DNA of 64,000 nucleotides from Legionella_A sp963772805 (GTDB lineage: Bacteria > Pseudomonadota > Gammaproteobacteria > Legionellales > Legionellaceae): assembly GCA_963772805.1 (NCBI GenBank), contig CAVYYU010000005.1:62001-126000 (forward strand). The letters are read 5' to 3'. The first letter of the stretch is position 1. Each line of letters starts with the position of its first letter. Shown in pieces: positions 44,281 to 54,051 of the stretch. The notes beneath the pieces are model-generated. The model saw only the letters and a program-made list of their open reading frames with translations. It did not search any database and had not been told where the DNA came from. The position numbers and the translations under genes were made by a program.

Positions 44281-46359
44281 CTATGGCATATTCTCCAACG
44301 CCAAATTATTTATTTCCTGATTCGCTTGTTGCCGATCATGATGGCCAAAGAACCCGTAGCTACTGACACCGCCCATTGTGATGGCTAAAGCAACAGCGCT
44401 CAGGAGCGCGGCGCCATTAAACAATATAGCTGCAGTGACCAAGGTTATCGCAGAGACGAGTATTCCAATCGCCGATACAACGCGTATTGTTTCAAACACG
44501 AAGCTATAGTTTATGTTTTGGGTATTTATCGGGGGATTATTCGTTTTTTCCGCCGTCTTAAGTCGACATAATAACAATGCATCATAATAAGGTTTGTTTT
44601 GATGAGACTCATTCTTAAGCATTAAATCCAGTCGTTTTTCTAAGTCATAAACATCCAATTCTTTTTTATCCAATATATAATTGAGTGCTTTTCTGGCGCC
44701 ATGGGCATTTTGAATGTGTTCATCACAATACCCAATCAGTGGCTTTAAAATCTCATTTCGTTCTTCAAGTCCTCGTTTAATAGACGCTTCAAGAATTATT
44801 ATTTCTTGTTCATCACAAGGCGCTGCATATTCGCCAATGATTCCCGCAAGGTCAGGGATTGCGACTTCGTAGGGAATGGTAGACACCACAAAGGAGGACA
44901 AATAATTGCGGTATAATTGAGAGGTAAGGATTGTATTATTGCAAAAATCAATAGCCTGTTGATTTCTGCCACGGTTTAGCCAATGTTGGGCCCACATCTG
45001 GATATCATTATTCTTGTTATCTTTTTCATCAGGTTTTAATCCATATTGCCTAATTAACAGGGTTATTATTGCGCAATTACTACCCATGGCTGCATAGTGC
45101 AGTACGGTTTCTCCATCGTTTGTTTTTGCATTGAAGTCACAGCCTAATTCAATTAAATCCTTAGTTAACTCGTAATTTCCATTCCTGGCAGTTATGTGTA
45201 GCACTGTTTTGCCATCTTTATCTCGAGCATTTATCTCAGCACCGGCTGCAATTAAGGCTTCAATTATTTGCAAACTTCCATAATAACTGGCTAAGTGCAG
45301 TGCTGTTTCCTCTAAGATGTTTTTTGCATTTATGTCGCAACCTGCTTTAATTAAAAGCATGATTATTTCGAGGTTTTTTCCCCGTATAGCATCGTGCAGT
45401 GCTGTATCGTTTCTATAATTTTTTGCATCTATATCACAACCTAATTCCATTATCTCCATAACCGCTCTGGGGTTACCGCTCTTGACGGCACAGTGCAGAG
45501 CGGTTTCGATAGAATCTGTTTTTATATTAATGTCACAACCTAATTCGACTATAGCCTTAATTGCCTCGGGCTCGCCGCTACTTGCGGCGCGGTGTAGAGC
45601 TTTTTCAACAGGGTTTATGTGTTTTCTTCTATCCCAACCTGATTCAACTATGGTCTTGATTGCTTCAGGATTGCCGCTGTATGCCGCACACTCCAGCATT
45701 GATCCATCTGAAGATTTGGCCTGAATATCACAACCTAATGTAACTAATGTTTTTATTGTTTCAATATTGCCAGTTAAAGCGGCCAAGTGCAGTGCGGTGT
45801 AGTTTTCCTCTTCGGTTTTTGCATTTATTTTGCAACCTAATTGAAATACAGTATTAATTGCATCAACATTGCCGCTGAGGGTTGCGTAGTGCAGTATCGG
45901 GGAGCCGGAATAGTCTTTTGCATTTTTGTTGCAACCTAATGAGATTAACTCATTGATTGCTAAAGAATTACCGCTTAAAGCGGCGAAGTGCAGCGCAGTT
46001 TGCTGATGCTGGGTTTCCGCTTCTATGCTATAGCCTAGGGTAATTAAAGTATTAATTTCCTCAACATTCCCGCCCCAGCTGGCATAATGTAACGCATTGA
46101 TATGGAGATCATGATCGGCAGCATTTTGCAGTAAATTGACGTCCCTAACAACAATACCTGCAATTAATAATAGCTGTATATAGTTAAAATAATTCGATCT
46201 AGACTGATTAAATTTAAGCTTAAATAATAAGAGATCCCAATCAATGGTGTCTGGCCACTCATTATATAAAAACACATCATTATTAAAATATAATGGATTT
46301 TTTTGTTGCTCACATGTTTTTAATAGAGTGATTGTTCTATCGTTTAATGGATTGGGCAT
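44281..46359 (-). CDS. Ankyrin-repeat protein with C-terminal membrane hairpin
   Basis: A 692-residue protein. About 11 ankyrin repeats run from residue 85 to 430, each with the T-A-L-H-x-A core (ALHYASWGGN, TALHFAALSGN, TALHLAALTGN, TALHCAVKSGN, TVLHITARNGN and others) and a repeated LGCDINAK loop. Residues about 430-620 are helical and unassigned. Two adjacent hydrophobic helices lie near 630-675 (VVSAIGILVSAITLVTAAIL and LLSAVALAITMGG), followed by a short basic tail. Such architecture is typical of host-interacting effectors of intracellular bacteria; that is inference. The ribosome site before the ATG is weak. Confidence 0.88.
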   Translation of the reverse strand: MPNPLNDRTITLLKTCEQQKNPLYFNNDVFLYNEWPDTIDWDLLLFKLKFNQSRSNYFNYIQLLLIAGIVVRDVNLLQNAADHDLHINALHYASWGGNVEEINTLITLGYSIEAETQHQQTALHFAALSGNSLAINELISLGCNKNAKDYSGSPILHYATLSGNVDAINTVFQLGCKINAKTEEENYTALHLAALTGNIETIKTLVTLGCDIQAKSSDGSMLECAAYSGNPEAIKTIVESGWDRRKHINPVEKALHRAASSGEPEAIKAIVELGCDINIKTDSIETALHCAVKSGNPRAVMEIMELGCDIDAKNYRNDTALHDAIRGKNLEIIMLLIKAGCDINAKNILEETALHLASYYGSLQIIEALIAAGAEINARDKDGKTVLHITARNGNYELTKDLIELGCDFNAKTNDGETVLHYAAMGSNCAIITLLIRQYGLKPDEKDNKNNDIQMWAQHWLNRGRNQQAIDFCNNTILTSQLYRNYLSSFVVSTIPYEVAIPDLAGIIGEYAAPCDEQEIIILEASIKRGLEERNEILKPLIGYCDEHIQNAHGARKALNYILDKKELDVYDLEKRLDLMLKNESHQNKPYYDALLLCRLKTAEKTNNPPINTQNINYSFVFETIRVVSAIGILVSAITLVTAAILFNGAALLSAVALAITMGGVSSYGFFGHHDRQQANQEINNLALENMP

Positions 46360-46650
46360 AGAATATTGATCTGGCTTATAGTACGTGGGGAAATTATTAT
46401 ACAGCTAAGGCTTTTTGAAATCCACAGTGGTTAATATTGAACCTGTGGATTCTATAAAGTATGGTGTCTAGTTATTATTATTCAGACGGCTTCTAAAATT
46501 AGGCAAGGAACTGGTTGGTAAAGCCTACTTTTTAAACATGCGCATGACCTCAAATCCTTTGATGGTTGCATAGGCTGTTAGGGTGTATAGTATTTAGATA
46601 CTGTGATCTTCATAATAATATGTAGTTATTCAATTTTTCAAGGGGGATTA
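46360..46650. other. Intergenic region between ankyrin and EEP genes
   Basis: These 291 bp lie between two divergent genes and must contain both promoters. The region is AT-rich with no clear terminator, repeat or RNA gene. Confidence 0.3.
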
Positions 46651-47706
46651 ATGCCAAAGCATTTATGTAATTCTTTGCCTCATATGGACGTTAAAATAGC
46701 TCAAACAGGTAACGGAAAAATCATTAAAGAATCCGTTGAAAAATTGCCAATTAGCGATCATCAGGCGAAGTTTATAGCCAAGGGTTTATTTTCTATTGTT
46801 AGTTTTAATATGTGGGGGGTAGGCGCTCCAATTGGCCCTGCTTGTTATCCTTGGAAATTGGATGGTAATTCACAACGCTTCAGGATTTTAGATATAAAAA
46901 GTAGGGAAACCCATTTGGACGCGATAGCAGACTATGTTATTGCTTTTTTTAAAGCTGGCGTTAATGTTTTGGCTTTTCAAGAGCTTCCACTGCCCTATGG
47001 TAAAGCGCAGGAGGATAAACAAAGACAAGAATTCGATCAAACCCATCTAGAATATTTTATTGCCAAATTGAAAGAGCGCGCAGTTAAAGAAAATATTGCT
47101 CTTGATTATAGTGCGTTGCTTACTACGTTTCGGCGAGTACGAAATCCAAGAGAATCGACAGTTGATATGGATGCATACCACGACTTCGGTAATGCTCTAT
47201 TAGTAGTAAAAGGGATAGATGTTAAACCTTTGGATGATGATCCATCCATAGAGCAACGCAGTTTTGCTTTCAATTTATCCATTGGTAAGAAAGAAAAAAT
47301 GAAGCTTACAAATCTTCATGGCGATTATGGTAGACCCGTTGAGACGGCTGAATTTATAGTTAAAGAAGTTGAAAATGGATGTGTTGTCGTAGGTGATACG
47401 AATATTCGCTCAACTTCTAATGCTGCAAAGCGTATTTTAGCCAATATTAATGGTGAAGTTTCAGTTTCAACACCACCAACAACCAATAAAGTGGAGGTGG
47501 ATGACGATAGTTTGACTTTTGATGTTTGCGCAGCACAGTCACCCAATGATCTATCGCCAGGAAATTTTCAGCTTACTTCGAGAGTGGTAGTGAATAGCGA
47601 CAGCTCAGGGAGTGAACATAAGTCAAGCGTTGCTGATTCTCGATTTTTTCCAAAGCCTAAAGAACATGGCATGGGTGATAGCCCCGATTTCACCTTCAAG
47701 CCTTAG
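46651..47706 (+). CDS. Endonuclease/exonuclease/phosphatase-fold protein, atypical
   Basis: A 351-residue protein with the EEP fold. Seen are VSFNMWGVG (Asn53), NVLAFQELPLPYG (metal-binding Glu111), LTNLHGDYGR (219-228) and VVVGDTN (245-251, the GDxN motif). The closing S-D-H motif of the family is not evident; the protein ends DSPDFTFKP instead, so it may be catalytically altered. There is no signal peptide. AAGGGGG precedes ATG 46651. The next two genes are exonuclease III homologues of the same fold, but this one is clearly more divergent and could be a secreted nuclease or phosphatase (guess). Confidence 0.72.
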   Translation: MPKHLCNSLPHMDVKIAQTGNGKIIKESVEKLPISDHQAKFIAKGLFSIVSFNMWGVGAPIGPACYPWKLDGNSQRFRILDIKSRETHLDAIADYVIAFFKAGVNVLAFQELPLPYGKAQEDKQRQEFDQTHLEYFIAKLKERAVKENIALDYSALLTTFRRVRNPRESTVDMDAYHDFGNALLVVKGIDVKPLDDDPSIEQRSFAFNLSIGKKEKMKLTNLHGDYGRPVETAEFIVKEVENGCVVVGDTNIRSTSNAAKRILANINGEVSVSTPPTTNKVEVDDDSLTFDVCAAQSPNDLSPGNFQLTSRVVVNSDSSGSEHKSSVADSRFFPKPKEHGMGDSPDFTFKP

Positions 47707-47713
47707 TCGATAA

Positions 47714-47734
47714 GTTGGGTCATTTTGACCCAAC
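47714..47734 (+). terminator. Perfect 9-bp hairpin after EEP gene
   Basis: GTTGGGTCA (47714-47722) and TGACCCAAC (47726-47734) pair fully around TTT, 8 bp after the stop codon, followed by an A-rich stretch. It probably marks the 3' end of the EEP transcript. The rest of the 276-bp gap to the next gene is AT-rich without recognisable features. Confidence 0.55.
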
Positions 47735-47982
47735 GAAAAACTATCTCCTTGTAATAAATGCGTAATTTTTTATGTTTGCGGACAGTCGCTTGCATATTCT
47801 GACCATTTACACCAATGTAGTGTTTGTAATATTTCGCGCTCTTTCTTTAACATACAGGTTTAATCCAGCCTAATACCCATTTTGCGAATAAACAATTTTG
47901 TGTACAAATAAAAAACACAAGTAATTAATTCGATAAAAAAATGAAACCATCATAAAATCATGTATTTTTAGGGTGAAACGTT

Positions 47983-48765
47983 GTGAAAGTAATTAGTTTT
48001 AATGCCAATGGCATTCGTTCGGCAGCCAGTAAAGGCTTCTATGAGTGGTTAGCAGCGCAACAGGCTGACTTTGTTTGCATTCAGGAAACGAAGGCGCAAA
48101 CCCATCAATTGCTTCCTGAGTCGCTCTATTTTCCGCAGGATTTTTATTGTGATTATTTCGATGCGGTGAAAAAGGGATATAGTGGTGTTGCTATTTATGC
48201 ACGTAAAAAACCACAGCGGGTGGTGAAGGGGTTGGGTTTTGATTATTGCGACGAGGAAGGTCGTTATATTCAATTTGATTATGAGAATTTAAGCGTGGTG
48301 TCGCTTTACCTGCCGTCGGGAAGTAGCGGTGATGAGCGACAAGCCGTAAAATTTGATTTCCTTGTGCGTTTTGCCGAGCATTTAACGGCACTAAAGGCGG
48401 CAGGACGTGAGTTGATTATTTGTGGTGATTACAATATTGCGCATAAAAAAATCGATCTTAAAAATTGGCGTGGTAATCAAAAGAACTCCGGGTTTTTACC
48501 AGAGGAACGCGCGTGGCTTGATGAATTATTTGGATCGCTGGGGTTTGTGGATGCGTTTCGCGTAAAAAATCAGCAGGAAGAGCAATACACCTGGTGGTCT
48601 AACCGCGGTCAGGCATGGGCTAAAAATGTTGGGTGGCGTATTGATTATCAAGTGATTACTCCGGGACTGACAGACAGCGTCCTTGGCGTCGATATCTATC
48701 GTGACATTAAATTTTCAGATCACGCCCCGTTGTTAATTGAATATCAAGGAGAATTTTGTGCTTAA
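47983..48765 (+). CDS. Exodeoxyribonuclease III family protein (first copy)
   Basis: A 260-residue XthA/ExoA-type AP endonuclease. Motifs: ISFNANGIRSAASKGFYEWL with the active-site Asn, FVCIQETKAQ (metal Glu), SLYLPSGS, ICGDYNIAHKKIDLKN (GDxN), NQQEEQYTWWSNRGQAWAKN, RIDYQVIT and FSDHAPLLIEY (S-D-H). All catalytic residues are intact, so it should cut at abasic sites and trim 3' ends in base excision repair. The start is GTG. The stop overlaps the next exonuclease III gene by 8 bp. Confidence 0.92.
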   Translation: MKVISFNANGIRSAASKGFYEWLAAQQADFVCIQETKAQTHQLLPESLYFPQDFYCDYFDAVKKGYSGVAIYARKKPQRVVKGLGFDYCDEEGRYIQFDYENLSVVSLYLPSGSSGDERQAVKFDFLVRFAEHLTALKAAGRELIICGDYNIAHKKIDLKNWRGNQKNSGFLPEERAWLDELFGSLGFVDAFRVKNQQEEQYTWWSNRGQAWAKNVGWRIDYQVITPGLTDSVLGVDIYRDIKFSDHAPLLIEYQGEFCA

Positions 48766-49528
48766 ACTGGCGAGTTGGAATGTAAACTCCTTAAAGGTGC
48801 GTTTGGAGCAAGTGCTGGCATGGCTTGATTCGGCGAATGTTGACATCTTGGCGTTGCAAGAAACGAAGACGGTCGATGAGCAGTTTCCGTTGCAAGCATT
48901 TATTGATCGAGGTTTTTATGTCACTTTTTCAGGTCAGAAAACCTACAATGGCGTGGCTATTATTAGTCGCCAGCCCATTCATGACGTTGTAACCGATATT
49001 CCCGGGTTTGACGATCCGCAGCGGCGCATTATGGCGGCGACCATTGGTGATGTTCGCTTGGTTGATTTGTATGTACCGAATGGCAGTGAGGTTGGTTCTG
49101 ATAAATATGCATACAAGTTAAATTGGCTGGAAAAGGTAACGGATTTTTTACGTCAACAAATGGTTATTTATCCCAAAATGGCGGTGGTTGGTGATTTTAA
49201 TGTCGCGCCAGAAGATATAGATGTGCACGACCCCAAAGCCTGGGAAAATTGCGTATTAGTGAGCCCACCGGAACGCGAGGCATTTGCAACACTGCTCGGT
49301 CTTGGATTTCATGACAGTTTTCGTGGTTGCAACAATCAGGAGCAGGCTTTTAGTTGGTGGGACTATCGTGCCGCTGGTTTTCGTCGTAATTTGGGTTTGC
49401 GTATTGATCATATATTGCTTAGCGATGAGTTAATTGGCCAATGCATTGAGAGTAAAATTGATGTGGAGCCACGTCGTGCGGAAAGACCTTCTGATCATGC
49501 GCCCGTTTGGGTTATGCTGGATGCGTGA
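48758..49528 (+). CDS. xthA: Exodeoxyribonuclease III
   Basis: A 256-residue exonuclease III. Motifs: LASWNVNSLKVRLEQVLAWL, ILALQETKTVDEQFP, YNGVAIISRQP, VDLYVPNGSEVGSDKYAYK, AVVGDFNVAPEDIDVHDP (GDxN), FSWWDYRAAGFRRNLGLRID and RPSDHAPVWVML (S-D-H). The start is GTG 48758 with AAGGAG 6 nt upstream inside the end of the previous gene. The two genes are diverged paralogues kept as a coupled pair, a common arrangement in gammaproteobacteria with two ExoIII enzymes. Confidence 0.93.
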   Translation: MLKLASWNVNSLKVRLEQVLAWLDSANVDILALQETKTVDEQFPLQAFIDRGFYVTFSGQKTYNGVAIISRQPIHDVVTDIPGFDDPQRRIMAATIGDVRLVDLYVPNGSEVGSDKYAYKLNWLEKVTDFLRQQMVIYPKMAVVGDFNVAPEDIDVHDPKAWENCVLVSPPEREAFATLLGLGFHDSFRGCNNQEQAFSWWDYRAAGFRRNLGLRIDHILLSDELIGQCIESKIDVEPRRAERPSDHAPVWVMLDA

Positions 49529-49790
49529 TGATTTTTTGGTTATCTATTACCCACTAAGTTAATGTCAGTGGCGCGTAGCGATATCCACGTCATACGAGAC
49601 CAGCCGTTACCATACGTTCTTCATCCAAACCGGGCTGCCTCTATTTGGGAACAGTGTATCTCGCACCGACAATAATATTTGATTTAAAACTTCAAATCTG
49701 CTATTGTTCTGCGTCATTTATTAAGAGCATGGTGCCCGACATTTGTTCAGGTGGCGATGTTCATTTTGGTAATTATAAGAGAGTAGTATT

Positions 49791-50015
49791 ATGAAAGCTT
49801 CGATTCATCCTGCATATGAGATTGTCAAAGTGACTTGTAGTTGTGGTCATGTATTTGAAACGCGTTCAACCCTGTGCCACGACCTGAGCATTGAAGTCTG
49901 TGCTGAATGTCACCCATTCTATACCGGTAAACAAAAACTGGTTGATACTGCTGGGCGTGTACAGAAATTCCGTGATCGTTATAAAACACGCGGCGCATCA
50001 CCAGCAGAGGCGTGA
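49791..50015 (+). CDS. rpmE: 50S ribosomal protein L31 (zinc-binding type)
   Basis: A 74-residue L31 with the zinc Cys sets VTCSCGHVFETRS and EVCAECHPFYTGKQK, followed by LVDTAGRVQKFRDRY. The Cys-containing form is the zinc-replete version (paralogues without Cys are induced by Zur). It links naturally to the zur-like gene at 33.7 kb, although no Zur box is seen here. A rho-independent terminator follows about 100 bp downstream. Confidence 0.96.
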   Translation: MKASIHPAYEIVKVTCSCGHVFETRSTLCHDLSIEVCAECHPFYTGKQKLVDTAGRVQKFRDRYKTRGASPAEA

Positions 50016-50113
50016 GGCTATAGCTTCATTGTTTGGGGGTTATCGGTATGTTCGCTATCTTACTCATAACACGATGATCCGCAACGCCTGATAAAACAGT
50101 GAATTAGCATCTA

Positions 50114-50137
50114 GGCGCAACAGTTTGCGCCTTTTTT
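50114..50137 (+). terminator. Rho-independent terminator after rpmE
   Basis: GGCGCAA (50114-50120), loop CAGT, TTGCGCC (50125-50131), then six T. This is a standard intrinsic terminator upstream of the malic enzyme gene. Confidence 0.85.
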
Positions 50138-50210
50138 ATTGCAAATCGGCTATTCACCTCTTGTAGTTTCTATATGATTTCCGGCAGACATCTTGAATAG
50201 AGAGAGCACC

Positions 50211-51449
50211 TTGGATAAATATAATTTATTAAAAGAACGAGCACTGCATTACCACGAATTTCCTATTCCCGGGAAACTTGGTGTATATGTAACCAAGCCT
50301 ACAAATTCTCAAGATGACTTGTCGCTTGCATACACCCCTGGTGTTGCTGAACCGGTGCTTGCGATTGCCAAAAATCCAGATGATGTTTACCGCTATACCG
50401 CCAAGGGCAATCTGATTGCCGTAATGACCAATGGTACAGCGGTGCTTGGGATTGGTGATGTTGGTCCTCTGGCGAGTAAACCAGTGATGGAAGGGAAGGC
50501 TGTTTTATTCAAACGTTTTGCCGATATTGATGTGTTTGATATTGAGGTGGATGCGAATGATCCGCAGTTGTTCATTGCTATTGCGAAAGGTATCGCGCCA
50601 ACGTTTGGCGGTATTAATCTTGAAGACATCAAGGCCCCTGAGTGTTTTGATATTGAGAAAGCATTAAGTGAGCAGCTCAATATTCCGGTTTTTCACGATG
50701 ACCAGCATGGTACTGCTATTGTTGTTGCCGCAGGTTTATTGAATGCCCTGGAGTTGCAAGAGAAGAAATTGTCTGAGGCAAAAATTGTGTGTATCGGTGC
50801 TGGTGCTGCGGGGATTGCATCTATGCGTTTGCTTGTGGCTTTAGGTGCTGACAAGCAAAATATGCTGCTGCTCGATAGCCAGGGTGTTATCCATACTGGC
50901 CGTGATAATCTCAATGCTCATAAAGGAGAGTTCGCCCAAAACACAGACAAGCGAACATTAGCTGATGCGATGGTTGGTGCCGATGTCTTTATTGGCGTCG
51001 CCCGTTCTGATTTGCTTGACGCTGATTTGTTACAGTTAATGGCTGCGAAGCCCATCATTTTTGCTTTATCAAATCCCAATCCTGAAATCAGGCCTGAGCT
51101 GGCTTTGGAAGTTTGTAAGGATTTGATTATTGCAACGGGACGCAGTGACTATCCTAATCAAGTGAATAATGTGTTATGTTTTCCTTATCTGTTTCGAGGT
51201 GCGCTTGATGTACGTGCGACCTGTATAAATCGGGAAATGCATATAGCGGCCGTTGAAGCGATTCGACAGCTGGTGCATGAACCTGTTCCCCAGGAAGTAA
51301 AAGACAATTATCCTGGTGTTACTGAGTGGGAGTTCGGGGCGCATTATATTATTCCCAAGCCTATCGATCCCCGTTTACGTGAACGGGTTTCAGTTGCTGT
51401 GGCAAACGCAGCAATTAAAAGTGGGGTTAGCCGAAAGGACGCTAACTAG
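50211..51449 (+). CDS. Malic enzyme, short form
   Basis: A 412-residue malate dehydrogenase (decarboxylating) making pyruvate and NAD(P)H. Motifs: LAYTPGVAEPVLAIAK, VMTNGTAVLGIGDVG, VFHDDQHGTAIVVAAG (metal site), VCIGAGAAGIASMRLL (dinucleotide fold, near residue 190) and FALSNPNPEIRPELA. It lacks the C-terminal phosphotransacetylase-like domain of MaeB, as in many short bacterial malic enzymes. TTG 50211 has GAGAG close upstream; a TTG six codons earlier (50193) is the alternative. Two MFS genes follow on the same strand after 51 bp. Confidence 0.92.
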   Translation: MDKYNLLKERALHYHEFPIPGKLGVYVTKPTNSQDDLSLAYTPGVAEPVLAIAKNPDDVYRYTAKGNLIAVMTNGTAVLGIGDVGPLASKPVMEGKAVLFKRFADIDVFDIEVDANDPQLFIAIAKGIAPTFGGINLEDIKAPECFDIEKALSEQLNIPVFHDDQHGTAIVVAAGLLNALELQEKKLSEAKIVCIGAGAAGIASMRLLVALGADKQNMLLLDSQGVIHTGRDNLNAHKGEFAQNTDKRTLADAMVGADVFIGVARSDLLDADLLQLMAAKPIIFALSNPNPEIRPELALEVCKDLIIATGRSDYPNQVNNVLCFPYLFRGALDVRATCINREMHIAAVEAIRQLVHEPVPQEVKDNYPGVTEWEFGAHYIIPKPIDPRLRERVSVAVANAAIKSGVSRKDAN

Positions 51450-51500
51450 CGTTACCCCCGGAAAAGCTCATGCCTAACCCTCTAAGTTAAGGAGATGGTC

Positions 51501-52796
51501 TTGTCTGTAAAAAATGATAAAAAATATCAGTTGGTCGCATGGTTAATGTGCGGTCTGGGCGCGTTGTATTACTCGTATGAATATTTTCTGCGTATATCGC
51601 CCAGTGTAATGGAATCAGCTCTGCGCAATCACTTTAATTTATCAGCTACCGGCTTTGGTTTTTTGTCTGCATTTTATTACTACGCTTACGTGCCCATGCA
51701 GTTGCCTGTCGGTGTATTGATGGATCGATTCGGACCAAGACGATTATTGACGTGGGCTTGTCTTACTTGCGTAATTGGTACGTTTATGTTTGCTGGAACG
51801 CCACTATTTTGGGTGGCAGCAACAGGTCGTTTCATGGTGGGGCTGGGATCCGCATTTGCGTTCGTTGGCGTTTTAAAACTCGCAACAATATGGTTGCCAG
51901 AAGACAAATTGGCAATGGTTGCCGGTTTGGCAACCGCACTGGGTACAATTGGTGCGATGATTGGTGATAATTTACTCGGCAGTATGGTGGCATCAGTCGG
52001 TTGGCAACAAACGGTTTATTTTTCAGGAATATTTGGTATTGTTTTGGTTTTTGTGTTGTGGTTTGGGATACGGGATCATAAACGTGACCAACTGCAAGGT
52101 GGTACGGTCGATAGTTTCAAAAAAAATCTGCTCGACCTGGCGATCATCATTCGCAATAAGCAGATATGGATTAATGGATTATATGGATGCTTGGTTTATT
52201 TGCCGACTACGGTGTTTGCTGAACTGTGGGGAATTCCCTATCTACGGTATGCTCATGGACTAACTGAGTCGGGTGCCACTATCGCCAATTCTCTCCTTTT
52301 TTTAGGTTTTACAATAGGTGCCCCGTTGATGGGTTTTATTTCTGATAAAATCAGAAGGCGTAAGCCCCCGATGATTATCGGCGCGGGTGGTGCGGCGATA
52401 ATCATGATGACGATTTTATATTTCCCGGGCCTGGATCAGTCGAGCTTAAATGTTTTAATGTTTTTATTAGGATTGCTATACAGTGCTCAAGCAATTGTGT
52501 TTGCTGTAGGCCGTGAGCTAAGTCCTAAAGAAGCAGGGGGTACAGCAATTGCGACTACCAATATGATTGTTATGATTGGTGCGATGTTTTTGCAACCTGT
52601 GGTTGGGCGCTTATTGGATTGGAGTATGCAAGCGCGCACCTCGGCTCAAGGTGTTGCAATTCCGCTGGATAAAATGCAGCAACTTTATACGGCTACTGAT
52701 TATCAATTTGCCTTGTCAGTTATTCCTATTGGTATTTTAATTGCAGCAATTCTGACCTTTTTCCTAAGAGAAACATATGCCCATGCAAGAACATGA
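51501..52796 (+). CDS. MFS transporter (first of second tandem pair)
   Basis: About 431 residues with 12 helices. Signatures: ALYYSYEYFLRISPSVMESA in helix 1, GVLMDRFGPRRLLTWACLT after helix 2 and GFISDKIRRRKPPMIIGAG in the middle loop. The TTG at 51501 has AAGGAG 7 nt upstream; the ATG at 51495 overlaps that site. The closest known groups are Legionellales carriers with a YEYFLRI-type start, of uncertain substrate. It ends by overlapping the next MFS gene by 20 bp. Being next to malic enzyme hints at an organic- or amino-acid substrate, weakly. Confidence 0.87.
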   Translation: MSVKNDKKYQLVAWLMCGLGALYYSYEYFLRISPSVMESALRNHFNLSATGFGFLSAFYYYAYVPMQLPVGVLMDRFGPRRLLTWACLTCVIGTFMFAGTPLFWVAATGRFMVGLGSAFAFVGVLKLATIWLPEDKLAMVAGLATALGTIGAMIGDNLLGSMVASVGWQQTVYFSGIFGIVLVFVLWFGIRDHKRDQLQGGTVDSFKKNLLDLAIIIRNKQIWINGLYGCLVYLPTTVFAELWGIPYLRYAHGLTESGATIANSLLFLGFTIGAPLMGFISDKIRRRKPPMIIGAGGAAIIMMTILYFPGLDQSSLNVLMFLLGLLYSAQAIVFAVGRELSPKEAGGTAIATTNMIVMIGAMFLQPVVGRLLDWSMQARTSAQGVAIPLDKMQQLYTATDYQFALSVIPIGILIAAILTFFLRETYAHART

Positions 52797-54051
52797 TTTA
52801 GTTCGACGGAAACAGATTTATATAGGTAGTCTGGTTTGTGTTATAGGTGCTCTTTTTTATTGTTATGAGTTTATTTTAAGAATTATTCCTGGTGCGTTGC
52901 AAAGTGAATTAAGTGCGGCATTCGGTCATATTTCTGCTTCGGCTTTTGGACAGTTGTCGGCATTTTATTATTTCGCATACTCCCCGATGCAATTGCCAGT
53001 CGGTATGTTGATGGACCGTTTTGGTCCTCGCCGTTTATTAACATTTGCCTGTTTGTGCTGTACTTTTGGCTCACTGATGTTCTCGTATTCCTCGTCAATG
53101 CTTATTGCCGGCAGTGGGCGTTTTCTTGTTGGATTTGGTTCGTCCTTTGCTTTTGTCGGTGTTTTATCATTGGCGATGCACTGGTTGCCGCGGCGGTATT
53201 TTTCATTGGTGGCGGGACTAATTACTACGCTCGGTATGCTGGGTTTGGTATACGGCGAAGTCAAAATTACCGAGATGGCCGTAACGATGGGTTTGCAGTA
53301 TGTGTTAACGATGATGGTGGTGTTTGGCGCCGTACTGTCTGTTTTAATATTTATTGTCGTACGCGATGGTCCTGGGGGCATACAAGTCAAAAGCCAGCCC
53401 TTGCCTGAATTTTTTCACAATGTCTTGTGTGTATTAAAGTCACACCATGTCTGGTTGATTGGTTTTGTCGGTGCATGCCTTTATACCTCGCTGTCAGTGT
53501 TTGGCGAGTTGTGGGGCAAGACTTATCTTGAGCAGGCGCACCACTTAACCAAGCTTGAGGCCGCGAGAACAATTTCAGCGATGTTCCTAGGTTGGGCAGT
53601 TGGGGCACCAATTGCGGGTTATTTTTCTGATTACACCGGTCGTCGTGTTTTACCGTTGGTCATTGGTGCCGTTATGGCATTAATCTGCATTAGCCTGGTT
53701 TTATATTGCCCTGGGTTGTCATATACCTCCTTGAATGTGTTGTTGTTCTTGTATGGTGTTTTTAGCGCTACGGAAATTATTGTTTTTGTGATGGCCAAAG
53801 AGAATAGCGGTGCACTCTTGTCGGGCACAGTATTTGCTGTAACCAATATGATTGTTACCTTGGGTGGGGTGGTGTTTCAACCACTAGTGGGTAAACTATT
53901 GGATACATTTGGCGATAGTTCTTTAGTGGGCGGCGAGCATATTTATACAGTGGTTGACTATCAGTTGGCCTTGTCTATTCTGCCGTTATCATTGTTGATG
54001 GTGATGATTGCCGCATTCTTCTTGAAAGATCAACGTTCATCAAGACATTGA
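52777..54051 (+). CDS. MFS transporter (second of second tandem pair)
   Basis: A 424-residue paralogue of the preceding carrier (FYCYEFILRIIPGALQSELS in helix 1, GMLMDRFGPRRLLTFACLC after helix 2, GYFSDYTGRRVLPLVIGAV in the central loop). The start lies inside the previous gene, so translation is coupled. With the pair at 29.9-32.4 kb, the window holds four MFS carriers of related type arranged as two tandem duplications. Substrate is unknown. Confidence 0.87.
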   Translation: MPMQEHDLVRRKQIYIGSLVCVIGALFYCYEFILRIIPGALQSELSAAFGHISASAFGQLSAFYYFAYSPMQLPVGMLMDRFGPRRLLTFACLCCTFGSLMFSYSSSMLIAGSGRFLVGFGSSFAFVGVLSLAMHWLPRRYFSLVAGLITTLGMLGLVYGEVKITEMAVTMGLQYVLTMMVVFGAVLSVLIFIVVRDGPGGIQVKSQPLPEFFHNVLCVLKSHHVWLIGFVGACLYTSLSVFGELWGKTYLEQAHHLTKLEAARTISAMFLGWAVGAPIAGYFSDYTGRRVLPLVIGAVMALICISLVLYCPGLSYTSLNVLLFLYGVFSATEIIVFVMAKENSGALLSGTVFAVTNMIVTLGGVVFQPLVGKLLDTFGDSSLVGGEHIYTVVDYQLALSILPLSLLMVMIAAFFLKDQRSSRH

